The position numbers and the translations under genes are program-made. Under the pieces are notes generated by a model, which was not told the origin of the DNA, searched no databases, and saw only the letters and a list, made by a program, of their open reading frames with translations. This document shows positions 24,757 through 34,500 of a stretch of 64,000 nucleotides of DNA, one piece after another. The stretch comes from Candidatus Fermentibacterota bacterium. GTDB lineage: Bacteria; Fermentibacterota; Fermentibacteria; Fermentibacterales; JCC-6. Location: the NCBI GenBank assembly GCA_014728175.1, contig WJMA01000010.1, positions 1 to 64,000 of the forward strand, written 5' to 3'. Position 1 is the stretch's first letter. Each line of letters begins with the position of its first letter.

Positions 24757-27700
24757 TTGGAAAACTGGCAAACCCTGCTGGAACGAGACCTGCAGAAGCT
24801 GGCCAAGCCCACCACCTCTCATCGGGGCGAGACTGCCCGGCTGGTCAAGGGAGAGCGCAGGAACGTGGCGGTTCTGTTCCTGGATCTGAAGGACTTCACC
24901 TCGCTTTCGGAGACCCTGGACCACGAAACGGTTCACAGCCTGGTGAACACGGTGATGAGCGCTTTGGCGGACGTGGTCACCAACTACGGAGGCTACGTGG
25001 ACAAGATAGAGGGCGATAGAATCATGGCCCTCTTCGGTGCCAGAAGGGCCGCCGAGAACGACAGCATCAGGGCGGTCTCCTGCGGGCTCAGGATGCTGCA
25101 GACGGTGGACGAGCTCAACACCATCCTGGAGGAGAGGGGCATCAGGCTGGGCGTTCGGGCCGGGATAAGCTGGGGTCCGGTAACCGTGGCCCCGGATGCG
25201 GTGGACCATCTGACGGCGACCGGAGACACGGTCAATCTGGGATCCAGGATGGAGGCTTCAGCCCCCCCGGACTCGATAATGGTTACCGGGGAGGTGAGAA
25301 GCGAATGTGGGGACTACTTCTCCTGGGAGAACCTGGGGCGGATATCCGTTAAGGGCAAGAAGGAGCCGGTGGACGTTTACAAGCCTCTGGGCCCCGGAGA
25401 GGTGCAGAAGGCCAGATGGGAGAGGGCCTCCAGGCTGGCCAGCACCTCCCTGGTGGGAAGGGATACGGAGCTGGACCTGCTGCGGAACTACTTCCACAGT
25501 CAGGTCGCCGAACGGCCGGACCTCAACCTCAGGGGAGGGCGAAGACATCTGGTGGTGGGCCTGAAGGGAGAGGCGGGGGTGGGCAAATCCAGGCTGGTGC
25601 ACGAATTTCTACGGGGCATCGACCGGACCGATGCGCTGGTGCTCAAGGGCCGGGCCCGGTCCTTCGCCCAGCAACCTTTCTGGCTCTGGACCTCCCTCGT
25701 AAGCGATTACCTGTCCCGAACCGGCGATGACTTCGACAGCGAGGCGGCGCTCTACGAGCGCGTAGAGTCCCTGGTGGCCGAACTGGATGCCCGGGCGGTC
25801 GGCGACGCTTTGGTCCGGTCGGTCCCGTTTCTCTGCTCGCTTCTGGCCGTTCCCTCCGAAGACCCCAGGCTGAGCGAGCTCGACGAGCGGTCCAGACACA
25901 GGGAGACGGTCATCGCCGTTCGTAATTTCGCAAGAGCCCTGGGCTCGGGTCACAGACTGGCGATCGTTCTGGACGACCTGCAGTGGATGGACCAGCCTTC
26001 CCGGCAGACCTTGAGCTTCGTGCTGAACAACTGCGACCTGCAACGGCCCATCCTGGTTCTGTGTATGTACAGGCCCGATTGGAAGGAAGAGGGATCTCCT
26101 CTGTCCGAGGTCCATCAAAATTACGCGGTAACGGAGGAGGTATTGCTGGAGCCTCTGACCGAGGCCGACTGCGAGCGACTGGCCGTAGGAATGCTGGATG
26201 GACCTCTGACCGAGGAGGCGCTGCGGTTCCTGGTCCGGCGTTCCGGCTGCAACCCCTTCTTCCTGGAGGAGCTGGTTCTGGATCTGGTCGAATGCGGAAA
26301 CCTGACCGAGACCCCGGAGGGATGGGCCTTGTCGGGAATGGAGGAAGACGTTTACGTTCCCTCGTCCGTAGACGGCCTGATCCGTTCGAGGATAGACCGG
26401 CTTCCCCTCGGGGAAAGGGAGGCCATGCAGCACTGCTCGGTTCTGGGCATGGACTTCGATCTGGCCCTTTTCGAGGAGCTCCATGGGGGACTCGGTCTTC
26501 GGACCGATGCGAATGCGGTGCTCGATTACCTGGTGGAAAGAGGTTTTCTGGTTCGCCCGGATCCTGCGGAGACCGGGGATTACTCGTTTAAAAACGCCCT
26601 GATAAGGCATTCCGCCTACGACACCCTCCTTCTGCACAACCGGAGGACGCTCCACCGATTAGCCGCCGAGTCCATGGAAGCGACGTACGCCGAAGACGAG
26701 GTGGAGAGGATGGCCCCCGTAATCGCCATGCACTGGGAAAAAACGGGTGACGTCGACCGGGCGATTCGGTGGGGGCTTAGGGCCATGCACACCTGCAGAA
26801 GGAATTATCTCAACGAGGAAGGACTGCAGTGGTCGGAGAAGGTCCTGGCCATGCTGGAAGATCGCCCAAGGGAGGGACGGTGGAAGCGCGACCTCCTGGA
26901 GACCCTCCTGGGAAAGGACGATCTTCTCAAGATTCTGGGAAGGCCCGAGGAGAGGGAGCGAAACCTGGAAAGGCTGCTCCGGCAGGCTCCGGAGAGCGAG
27001 CTGCCCGCCGACCACGCCGAGGTGCTCAGCCGTACGGCCCAGCTGTACCGGGTAACCGGAAGGCCGAAGGAGGCCCTGGAGATATGCGAGAGCGCTCTTC
27101 CCATCGCCCGAAGGGCGGGTGCCAGGAAAACAGAGATATACGTACTCAATACGATGGGGGTAATAAGAAGCGGGCTGCTGGGGGAGAGCGAGAAGGCACG
27201 GAAGATAATGACGAAGGCCCTCCAGCTCGCAGAGGAAACCGGCGACCTTTTGAATCAGATCACGCTGCTGGGTAACCTGGGCAATCTGACCTTGAGGTTG
27301 ATGGATCATAGGAAAGCCGCCGAGTATTGCAGCAGAGCGCTGGAGCTGGCCAGAGAGGTGGGAGAGAGAAGGATGGAGGGCATCCTGCTGGGCAATCTGG
27401 CCAGCCTTTACATGGAGGGCGGCAAATTCGACGAGGCCCACGAGTACTACCTCCAGGCTCTGGAGGTAAACAGGGAGACGGGTAACAGGCACGGTGAAGG
27501 CATAGTTCTGGGAAACCTGGGGATTCTTCTTAAAAGGCAGGAGAAGGCCGACGAGGCCAAGGAGTGCTACGACCGCGCTCTACAACTGAACGTCGAGACC
27601 GGAGACCTTGTGCCGCAGGCCCGGTTGCAGGTGAACCTGGGCAACCTGCACGATTCCCTGGAAGAGTACGAGGAGGCCATGAGCAGGTACGAGGCCGCCA

Positions 27701-28086
27701 GGGACATCGCTGCAAGCATAGGTGACAAGAGCACCCTGGCCATCGCCGAGGCCAGCCTGGCCCGGCAGTACGGAAGACTGGAGCAGGTGGACAAACAGGA
27801 AGAGGCCTTGAGGAGGTCGCTGCAGCTTTACAGGGAGCTTGCGAATCCCAGGAACGAGGCCATGGTGCTGGCCGACCTGGGAATAGTTCTGTCCGGGAAA
27901 GGCGAGGACAAGGCTGCCAGACGCTGCTATCTGAAAGCGGTGGAACTGATTGTTTCCAAACAGTTATCCTTGGCCGATTTCGACTCGCTGGGAACACTCT
28001 ACGATATCCTGAGGCAGGGACAGGACGAAGCGACGGAGGAGCTGCCTCCTCCGCCCGAGGATTCGCTCGATGGGGAAAAGGATTAG
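24757..28086 (+). CDS. Class III adenylate/guanylate cyclase fused to an AAA/STAND ATPase and TPR repeats
   Basis: This 1109-residue signalling protein starts with a class III cyclase domain (about 30-205). Both metal-binding Asp are present (LFLDLKDFTSLSE and KIEGDRIMALFGA), with the Lys and Asp positions that favour ATP, and the Asn-Arg pair in GDTVNLGSRMEA. An AAA-type NTPase follows, with Walker A GEAGVGKSRLVHEF (near 275) and Walker B LAIVLDDLQWMD (near 405). At least eight TPR units end it (about 740-1070: AEYCSRALELAREVGERR, AHEYYLQALEVNRETGNRH and so on). Both catalytic domains look active. It probably makes cAMP in response to a protein or metabolite sensed by the repeats. The start is a TTG with AAGGGA upstream. 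Confidence 0.9.
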   Translation: MENWQTLLERDLQKLAKPTTSHRGETARLVKGERRNVAVLFLDLKDFTSLSETLDHETVHSLVNTVMSALADVVTNYGGYVDKIEGDRIMALFGARRAAENDSIRAVSCGLRMLQTVDELNTILEERGIRLGVRAGISWGPVTVAPDAVDHLTATGDTVNLGSRMEASAPPDSIMVTGEVRSECGDYFSWENLGRISVKGKKEPVDVYKPLGPGEVQKARWERASRLASTSLVGRDTELDLLRNYFHSQVAERPDLNLRGGRRHLVVGLKGEAGVGKSRLVHEFLRGIDRTDALVLKGRARSFAQQPFWLWTSLVSDYLSRTGDDFDSEAALYERVESLVAELDARAVGDALVRSVPFLCSLLAVPSEDPRLSELDERSRHRETVIAVRNFARALGSGHRLAIVLDDLQWMDQPSRQTLSFVLNNCDLQRPILVLCMYRPDWKEEGSPLSEVHQNYAVTEEVLLEPLTEADCERLAVGMLDGPLTEEALRFLVRRSGCNPFFLEELVLDLVECGNLTETPEGWALSGMEEDVYVPSSVDGLIRSRIDRLPLGEREAMQHCSVLGMDFDLALFEELHGGLGLRTDANAVLDYLVERGFLVRPDPAETGDYSFKNALIRHSAYDTLLLHNRRTLHRLAAESMEATYAEDEVERMAPVIAMHWEKTGDVDRAIRWGLRAMHTCRRNYLNEEGLQWSEKVLAMLEDRPREGRWKRDLLETLLGKDDLLKILGRPEERERNLERLLRQAPESELPADHAEVLSRTAQLYRVTGRPKEALEICESALPIARRAGARKTEIYVLNTMGVIRSGLLGESEKARKIMTKALQLAEETGDLLNQITLLGNLGNLTLRLMDHRKAAEYCSRALELAREVGERRMEGILLGNLASLYMEGGKFDEAHEYYLQALEVNRETGNRHGEGIVLGNLGILLKRQEKADEAKECYDRALQLNVETGDLVPQARLQVNLGNLHDSLEEYEEAMSRYEAARDIAASIGDKSTLAIAEASLARQYGRLEQVDKQEEALRRSLQLYRELANPRNEAMVLADLGIVLSGKGEDKAARRCYLKAVELIVSKQLSLADFDSLGTLYDILRQGQDEATEELPPPPEDSLDGEKD

Positions 28087-28087
28087 A

Positions 28088-28300
28088 TCAGGTCGCCCAT
28101 CCCGAGCCGTTGCAGCCGGCACATCTGGAGACCTCTTCGGTGATCTCGTTCTTGATCCTGCCGCTTCCGTTGCACCTTCCACACTTGGTGGCCGGATCCG
28201 GGACTTCTAGGAAACCATCCCCACCGCATATGTCGCATGGAGAATCTCCGGGGCCGTCCACTCCCGAACCCTCGCACCATGCGCATTTGACCAAAGCCAT
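28088..28300 (-). CDS. DnaJ-type CxxCxGxG zinc-motif miniprotein
   Basis: The 70-residue protein is almost wholly four zinc-binding repeats: CAWCEGSG, CDICGGDG, CGRCNGSG and CAGCNGSG. These match the cysteine-rich domain of DnaJ, which holds two zinc ions and helps hold unfolded protein. There is no J domain. Stand-alone versions occur in many bacteria, and some work as thiol or chaperone accessories. ATG has AAGGAG seven bases upstream. The stop lies one base from that of the cyclase gene on the other strand. Confidence 0.85.
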   Translation of the reverse strand: MALVKCAWCEGSGVDGPGDSPCDICGGDGFLEVPDPATKCGRCNGSGRIKNEITEEVSRCAGCNGSGWAT

Positions 28301-28345
28301 ACGGTTACTCCTTACGCTTAACGGGTCGTTCTCTCTGTTCGTCCA

Positions 28346-28375
28346 ATGCTACGGATTACCGTTCTCGGGAGTCAA
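28346..28375 (-). promoter_or_regulatory. Possible promoter for the zinc-motif miniprotein
   Basis: On the minus strand TTGACT and TAGCAT are 18 bases apart and lie about 46 bases before the miniprotein ATG, overlapping the end of the ThiD-Nudix gene. Box scores are five of six and four of six. Cotranscription with the upstream gene is equally possible. Confidence 0.25.
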
Positions 28376-29663
28376 GTCTTTCGGCGGCCCCGAGAAGAAT
28401 TCTTCTGTGAGCCTCGAACGCAAGCTCGGGGATCTCCGACAGTTCGGCCCACAGCGTGTCAGAGGCGTCATCGCCGGCCTCGGGGCTTCCGTACCACCGC
28501 AGGGCCTGCAAGGCTATCAGTAACACCCCCCCTTGGATGGTCCTCTCGGTCTCCGTTCCCTGTATCGCGAAGTCTTCGCATACCACGGAGGTTTCCTCCA
28601 GCAACTCTCTGCTGGCGCACTCCGCAACCGTCTCGTCCAGCTCCATGAAACCGCCGGGCAGACAGAGGGCCCCCACGGCCGGAGGCTGGGCCCGCTCTAC
28701 CAGCAGCACCCTGGTTCCCTTCCGGACCACTATGGCCACCGCGGGCAGGGGATTGCGATAGAAGGAGGACCCGCATTCGGGACACAGGGCCTTCCGGAGT
28801 GGTTCCTGGCGCAGCTCCGTCCCGCAGGCGGGACAGAACCTGGGCGGCATGTAGAAGGCCTGCTCCGATCCCCTGGATATGGGCGGGAACAGCAGGGAAG
28901 GGAAGTGCCCGGGCAGCCGTCCGCCGATCCTGTCCAGGCTGCCCCTTATGACCACCCTAACGTAGCTTCTGGCCAGGAAAACCGCCCTGTCCAGATCGTA
29001 GCCGCCACCCAGCAGCGAGGCGATCGCGGAGGCCAGCGTGCAGCCGGTGCCGTGCACGTCGAAGTCGCCTATGCGCTCTCCTGCGAACCAAGTTGCGCCG
29101 TCGGAGGTCACCAGAACGTCCGCGGGGTCTCCCGCCAGATGTCCCCCGGTCACCAACACCGCCCCGCACCCCGATTGCAGGAGCTTTTCGGCGGCCTCCA
29201 CCATGCCCTCTCGGCTGTCTGTGGGTACGCCGCTGAGCAACCTGGCCTCCTCCAAGTTGGGTGTGCACAGGTCGGCCAACGGTAGCAGTTCGCTGGCAAC
29301 CGTTTCTACGATATCTCCATCGGTCAGCCGCTTTCCGGCACTCGCCGATAGAACCGGATCCAGAACGTAGGGGACGTCAGGGAGACGCCGCGCGAGGATC
29401 CGGGCCAGCTCTTTCACGGTTGTAGACGTGGCCAGCATGCCGCTTTTAACCGCGGAGACCGGACCATCGTCCAGGACGGCCTCCATCTGGCAACGGACGT
29501 CCTGCGGGGGGATCGGTTGCCAGGAGCGAACCTCCCCGCAGCTCTGGCACGTAACCGCGGTGACCACGGGGCATCCGTGCGCCCCCATGGCCGCAGCGGA
29601 TTTAAGGTCCGCGGCCAGGCCGGCTCCACCGGTGGGATCGGTGCCCCCCAACAGAAGGACCAT
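28356..29663 (-). CDS. ThiD-Nudix fusion: hydroxymethylpyrimidine (phosphate) kinase with C-terminal zinc-ribbon Nudix hydrolase
   Basis: Residues 1-255 are ThiD, which phosphorylates HMP and HMP-P for thiamine synthesis: GGTDPTGGAGLAADLKS at the N-terminus, VLDPVLSASAGKRL, and FDVHGTGCTLASAIAS with the anion hole and catalytic Asp region. After a short linker comes a four-Cys ribbon (FCPACGTEL...CPECGSSFYRNP) and a Nudix domain whose box, GGFMELDETVAECASRELLE, then ETSV, keeps the catalytic RE..EE and has Ser for the last Gly. The ribbon-Nudix part resembles NudC-like and ADP-ribose or NADH pyrophosphatases. The frame is continuous, so it is one 435-residue protein. A GGAGG precedes the ATG. 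The Nudix substrate is unknown; removal of damaged pyrimidine or thiamine phosphates is a guess. Confidence 0.88.
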   Translation of the reverse strand: MVLLLGGTDPTGGAGLAADLKSAAAMGAHGCPVVTAVTCQSCGEVRSWQPIPPQDVRCQMEAVLDDGPVSAVKSGMLATSTTVKELARILARRLPDVPYVLDPVLSASAGKRLTDGDIVETVASELLPLADLCTPNLEEARLLSGVPTDSREGMVEAAEKLLQSGCGAVLVTGGHLAGDPADVLVTSDGATWFAGERIGDFDVHGTGCTLASAIASLLGGGYDLDRAVFLARSYVRVVIRGSLDRIGGRLPGHFPSLLFPPISRGSEQAFYMPPRFCPACGTELRQEPLRKALCPECGSSFYRNPLPAVAIVVRKGTRVLLVERAQPPAVGALCLPGGFMELDETVAECASRELLEETSVVCEDFAIQGTETERTIQGGVLLIALQALRWYGSPEAGDDASDTLWAELSEIPELAFEAHRRILLGAAERLDSRER

Positions 29664-29752
29664 CGGAGCGCCTCCACCGGATACCGCATCCGACCGGTTC
29701 GATCGAATCAGGTGTCTACCTCCGTTCTTCGAAGCTGGTTATGGTTGGTTCT

Positions 29753-31558
29753 ATGAAAGAACCGCTACTCTCCGCAAGGTTCGCTCTGTTTTTCTTCCTG
29801 GCTCTATTGAATCTGCCCGCGGTTGGCGCCTACGTCGAGCCCGAGGTGGATTCGATAGCTGTGGAGGGTACCCTGCCCGTCTCCGTGGGCGACCTGCTCG
29901 ACGGCACCGGGCTCCGGGAGGGAGCCTCACTGTTCTCCACCACCAAGTCGGAGGTCTATAAGGGGGCGTTGGAGAATCTGAGGTCGCGTGGTTACCTCGA
30001 TGCCCGGGTCGAGGTCGAATGGCCCAACTGGTACGATCCGGAGCCCCTGGTGGTCATAGATGTGGACCCCGGGCCGCAGTGTCTGGCCGGAGGGTTGGTC
30101 TTCAAAGGAGTGGACGTTCTGGATACGCGGCGGTTGGCCCGGATGTTTCCCCTGCGGGCGGGCGAGGTTCTGTCGCCGGAAGCCGTACAGGGCTTCGAGG
30201 ATCGGGTGACCCGGATGTACAGGGAGCGAGGGTACGCCAGAGTCCGGGCGAACGTGACGGTACTGGCCGGCGATTCGTCGCTGGCGGATACCGGTACCAT
30301 GCACCGCACCGTGGAATGTGTCGTCGAGGAGGACGAGAGGGTGTACCTGGGCGAGGTTCGAGTGGAGGGAACCGAGACCGTACGGGACAAGGTGGTGCGC
30401 AGGGAGATACCGCTTTGCCGGGGAGACTCGTTGAACATGACCCTACTGCGGGAAGCGGTAAGTGACATCTACAGGCTGAGACTGTTCAGGGAGGTCAGGT
30501 TCGGTTACGAGGGGCTGTCGGAAGGCAGGGACACCGTCGACCTGGTGGTCAGGGTGACCGAGAGGGACTACCACGAGTTGGACGTCGGCGTGGGATACCT
30601 CTCTCCGGCCGCGGTGATAACCAGCCTTTACTGGCGCCATCCCAACCTGTGGGGCAACAACCAGCGTCTGAGGATCGGAGGAACGTACAAACGCTACTTC
30701 GGGTCCGGCGGGGGGGACGTGTTCGAGCCCGAGCTCACCTACGTGGAGCCGTGGTTCATATCCACCAGATGGGAGGCCACTCTAAGGTTCAGCTACACGT
30801 ACTTCCAGCTGCCCTCTCTAGAGGAGCGCAAGTACGGCGGAGAGCTGGAGATAGAGCGGGAGATCGCCCGGGACCTGGATTACTCCATAGGGTACAGCCT
30901 GGAGCGGGGGAGGCACCGCACCATCACGGAGAGTGGCGAGGAGGACGTATCCGACTGGACCACCAGTTCCAAGGTCTTCAGCGGCATCGTCTACGACACC
31001 AGGGAGCCGTTGCTGGATCCCGTTCGGGGAGAGATGGCGTCCTTCGGTGCCATGATGTCGGGAGGTCCCCTGGGTGGAAGGAGCTTCTACAAGTTCGAGG
31101 CGGAGTTCAGGTACGTCAAAGGCATAGCCGAGGGATTGGTGGTGGCATGGCGGTTGAGGTCCGGGGTTATCCATCCCTTCGGCGATACCGAGGTGGTTCC
31201 ACCCACCGAGCGCTACTACCTGGGGGGAGGGTCGACCGTCCGCGGATACGGCTTCAGAGACATCGGCCCGGAGGACGGTGAAGGCAATCCCATAGGCGGC
31301 AAGGTAATGAACCTGGGTAACGCGGAGGTAAGAATCGGCTTGTGGGGAATCCTGGGAGCCGCTGTCTTCGTAGACGCCGGGGGCCTGTGGCAGTCGATAT
31401 ACGACGTAACCGCCGGCAGCACCGGTTTCGGAACCGGTATGGGCCTGAGGATAGCCACGCCGTTCGGGCCCCTTCGGCTGGACTACGGCTTCGCTCCCAC
31501 CTGGCGGGAGGGTTTCCGGAGAGGAAGGGTGTACGTTGCGCTCGGGCATGCCTTCTAG
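29753..31558 (+). CDS. tamA: BamA/TamA-family outer-membrane assembly protein
   Basis: A signal peptide (MKEPLLSARFALFFFLALLN) leads to three POTRA-like repeats (about 25-265) such as IDVDPGPQCLAGGLVFKGVD and ERVYLGEVRVEGTETVRDKV. A C-terminal 16-stranded barrel of the bacterial surface antigen family follows, with YLGGGSTVRGYGFRDIGPE (the VRGY/F loop that packs in the barrel) and LRIATPFGPLRLDYGF before the terminal aromatic F. At 601 aa with three POTRAs it fits TamA better than BamA, and the next gene is tamB. ATG 29753 is preferred over the ATG four codons upstream. It helps insert outer-membrane proteins or support lipid transport. Confidence 0.88.
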   Translation: MKEPLLSARFALFFFLALLNLPAVGAYVEPEVDSIAVEGTLPVSVGDLLDGTGLREGASLFSTTKSEVYKGALENLRSRGYLDARVEVEWPNWYDPEPLVVIDVDPGPQCLAGGLVFKGVDVLDTRRLARMFPLRAGEVLSPEAVQGFEDRVTRMYRERGYARVRANVTVLAGDSSLADTGTMHRTVECVVEEDERVYLGEVRVEGTETVRDKVVRREIPLCRGDSLNMTLLREAVSDIYRLRLFREVRFGYEGLSEGRDTVDLVVRVTERDYHELDVGVGYLSPAAVITSLYWRHPNLWGNNQRLRIGGTYKRYFGSGGGDVFEPELTYVEPWFISTRWEATLRFSYTYFQLPSLEERKYGGELEIEREIARDLDYSIGYSLERGRHRTITESGEEDVSDWTTSSKVFSGIVYDTREPLLDPVRGEMASFGAMMSGGPLGGRSFYKFEAEFRYVKGIAEGLVVAWRLRSGVIHPFGDTEVVPPTERYYLGGGSTVRGYGFRDIGPEDGEGNPIGGKVMNLGNAEVRIGLWGILGAAVFVDAGGLWQSIYDVTAGSTGFGTGMGLRIATPFGPLRLDYGFAPTWREGFRRGRVYVALGHAF

Positions 31559-31573
31559 AATCGGGCTCTCGGC

Positions 31574-34500
31574 ATGAGCGGAAGAAGCATCAAGACCCTC
31601 AGGAGGCTGGTGATCTTCTCGGCCGGGGGCGTCTTGCTGTTGTTCCTCGTCTTCTACGTCCTGTTGGTGACCGGCTCGCTCACCGGCCCGGTCAGCGACC
31701 TGGTCGGAAAGCTGTCCTCCAGCGCCGAGACCACGGTAAGCATTGAGGGTCTGCGGACGGATCTGTTCTGGAAGACCACTGTGGACCGGATAAGGGTAAC
31801 CGACGACGAGGGTCTGGTGGTGGAGGTGGACAGCGCAAGAGTGATCGGGAGCATGACCGACCTCCTGTGGAACAGGCACGTCGATACCCTGACCGTGGGC
31901 TGCGTGTACATAGCCCTTCCACCCCCCGGCCCGGACACCGAGCCGGACACCCTGGACAGGATACTGGAGGACGTCCGCTCCGGGTTCTACACCGCCACCG
32001 ACCGCATCGGAGTTCGCTACGGAATTCTACTTGACCACAGGGGAACCCTTCTGGACTCGATGTACCTGGAGGGATCGATCTCCCTGGGAGAGGGAATGGA
32101 GCTGGCGTTGGACAGCGTTCACGTCCGCATTCGGGAGGTGGGTGGAGTATCGGGAAGAGGGCTTTTAGGCATGAGGGAGAACATCGCCTGGGCCCGGGAC
32201 TTCCGTGCCAGCGCGGCCATGGGATCCCTGGTTGTGGACGGGACCTTTAGCGGGCCGGACGGAAGCTACGACTTCTCGGTCTCGGGTCGGGTTGGTCCTC
32301 GGATACCCGGGGTGCCCTTCGATCTGAGTATGGGAATGAGCGCTACCGTGGGAGGTAGGCTGGCCCATCCGACCGTTGCGATCTCCACCGGGGAAGGGAG
32401 CGCGAATCTGGCGGGGGAGACCACCGACTTCTCGGTCGATTCGGTACGGCTGTCGACCGACAGCGTGGAGGTGTTCGGTTTGCAGGCGAGCCGGTCGGGT
32501 CTTTACGCCACCCTCAGCGGTGCTCTCGACCTGGATGAGCTGGCATGGCGGGGGAGTGCGGATCTGTCGTTCGACCACCTCGATCCCCGATCGCTTACGG
32601 AGAGCATGCCCGAAGGAAACTGTACCGGCTGGGCCACCGTATCCGCTACGGGGAACCTGGACGGTCCCCGCAACCTGAGCGTGCACCTTAGAATGGACTC
32701 CAGCATCGTCGGTCCGATCAGGGTGCTCTCCACCGACGTGAGGGGAGGAATGCAGGGAAGCGGCTGGAATTGCTACGGAACGGTCGAGATTCCGGAGGGC
32801 AGGGTGCGGATGGATCTGAGGGGACGCATCGGGCCCGACGGTCTTCCGCACGGTTACCAGGGGACGCTGCAGGCGTTGCTGGACGGAGAGAGCATGGTGC
32901 GGATACTGCGGCTGGAAAGTATCGAGGAGTTGCGGACCGTAAGGCTCAGCGCAGAGATCGAAGGGGACAGGGAGGAGGTCTCGGGCACCGGTAACCTCCT
33001 GGTCTCCGGACTGGTAATCGGTCCGTTGGAGCTGGAGGATGCAGAGCTGGAGGGCCGGGCAAGTATCTCGTCCGGCTCCCGAACCGCAGAGGCCACTCTG
33101 GAGATTCCCGTTCTGAGGGTGGGTGGAAGAGAGTTGGCTTTGAACGGCACCTTCCGGCTGGATCAGGACAGCGCCTTCATCTCCGGGCTCTCGCTGGAAG
33201 AGCAGGATGGATACCGAGCCGACATGACCGCCCGGTCGCTCCTGGGCGACAGCCTTAGGTTCGCGCTTGAAGAGCTGCACGTAGGCAGGTCGAAGCTCAT
33301 TCTGGTTACGAAGGGAAAGGTGTCTGGCCTGATGACCTCGGGCTTCGTCCGACTGGATTCCCTGTGGGTGATGACTCCCCATGGCTGGGTGGAAGGCTCG
33401 GCGGTCATCGGCCCGGGAGACTCGCTGGGGGCCGATCTGAAGGTAAACAACCTCGATCTTTCGGGTTTGGGCGGGGTGGTAAGGCCCTTGAGGGGCATCG
33501 CGGGGGTGGGGGACTTCCGCCTGTCCGCGTCCAGGCCTCGCGGCGCGCTCTCCGCCTCTCTGCGCGGTAGGGTGGTTTCCCCCGCGTTCGGGCCGTACAT
33601 ATCCGATAGTCTGACCATGGATGCCTCCATGAGCGACTCCATGCTGGTGGTGGAGGGCGTGTACTCCTGGACGGACGGAGTGAGATCGGGGATCAGGCTG
33701 GGAGCCAGAGATTTCTGGAACAGGGGCAGGCTGATTCCCGCCCTGTCGGACCTAACCTGGATGGAGCTGGAGCTGAGCAATATAGGTGACTGGCTCTTCT
33801 ACGCCCTCCCCATACCCATCAAAACCAGGGGAGCGAGTATCTCCGCCCATGCCGAGTACTGGAGGAACGAGCAGGACGAGCCCGAGTTCGAGCTTCATGC
33901 GGTAGCCCAAGCCAGACAGATGATAATCACCACCATGGACCATATGCTGCCTAACGTAACCGTGAACCTGCTCTACGGTTACCCCAGCGAAGGCGATTAC
34001 TCCGCCAGGCTGTCTCTGACCTCCGGTGACGAGAGCAACGGGATCCTAACCGCGCAGGCCATGGTGGACGTGGTCCGTCACTTCCCCTCTCCTCGTATCG
34101 GGGATTACTACATGGGAGTGGACTTCGACAATTTCAGGACCATCCTGGGTTCCTTCGCCGACGTTATCCTGGATGGGAGGATATCCTCCGGGGGACATGG
34201 GTTAAGCGAGCGCCCGGAGATAACCGGCGACCTGATCGTTAAGGAGGGTTTCGTGGGGGTACCACCCTCGTCCGAGGGCTCGGGGGGCTCGTCCGGCCCG
34301 GAGCTTCCTTTCGACCTGAGGATCGCCCTTACCAGCGAGCGTGGCCTGTGGTTCAGGAATCCGATGGCCGACCTCGAGCTGTACGCCGATCTGGTGGTAC
34401 TTACGCAGGACCGCATACCAACCGTCTCCGGGCGGCTGACCGTCAGGAGGGGAAACGTCTATCTGTTGCAGAAGTCGTTCGATATCACGGAGGGATACGT

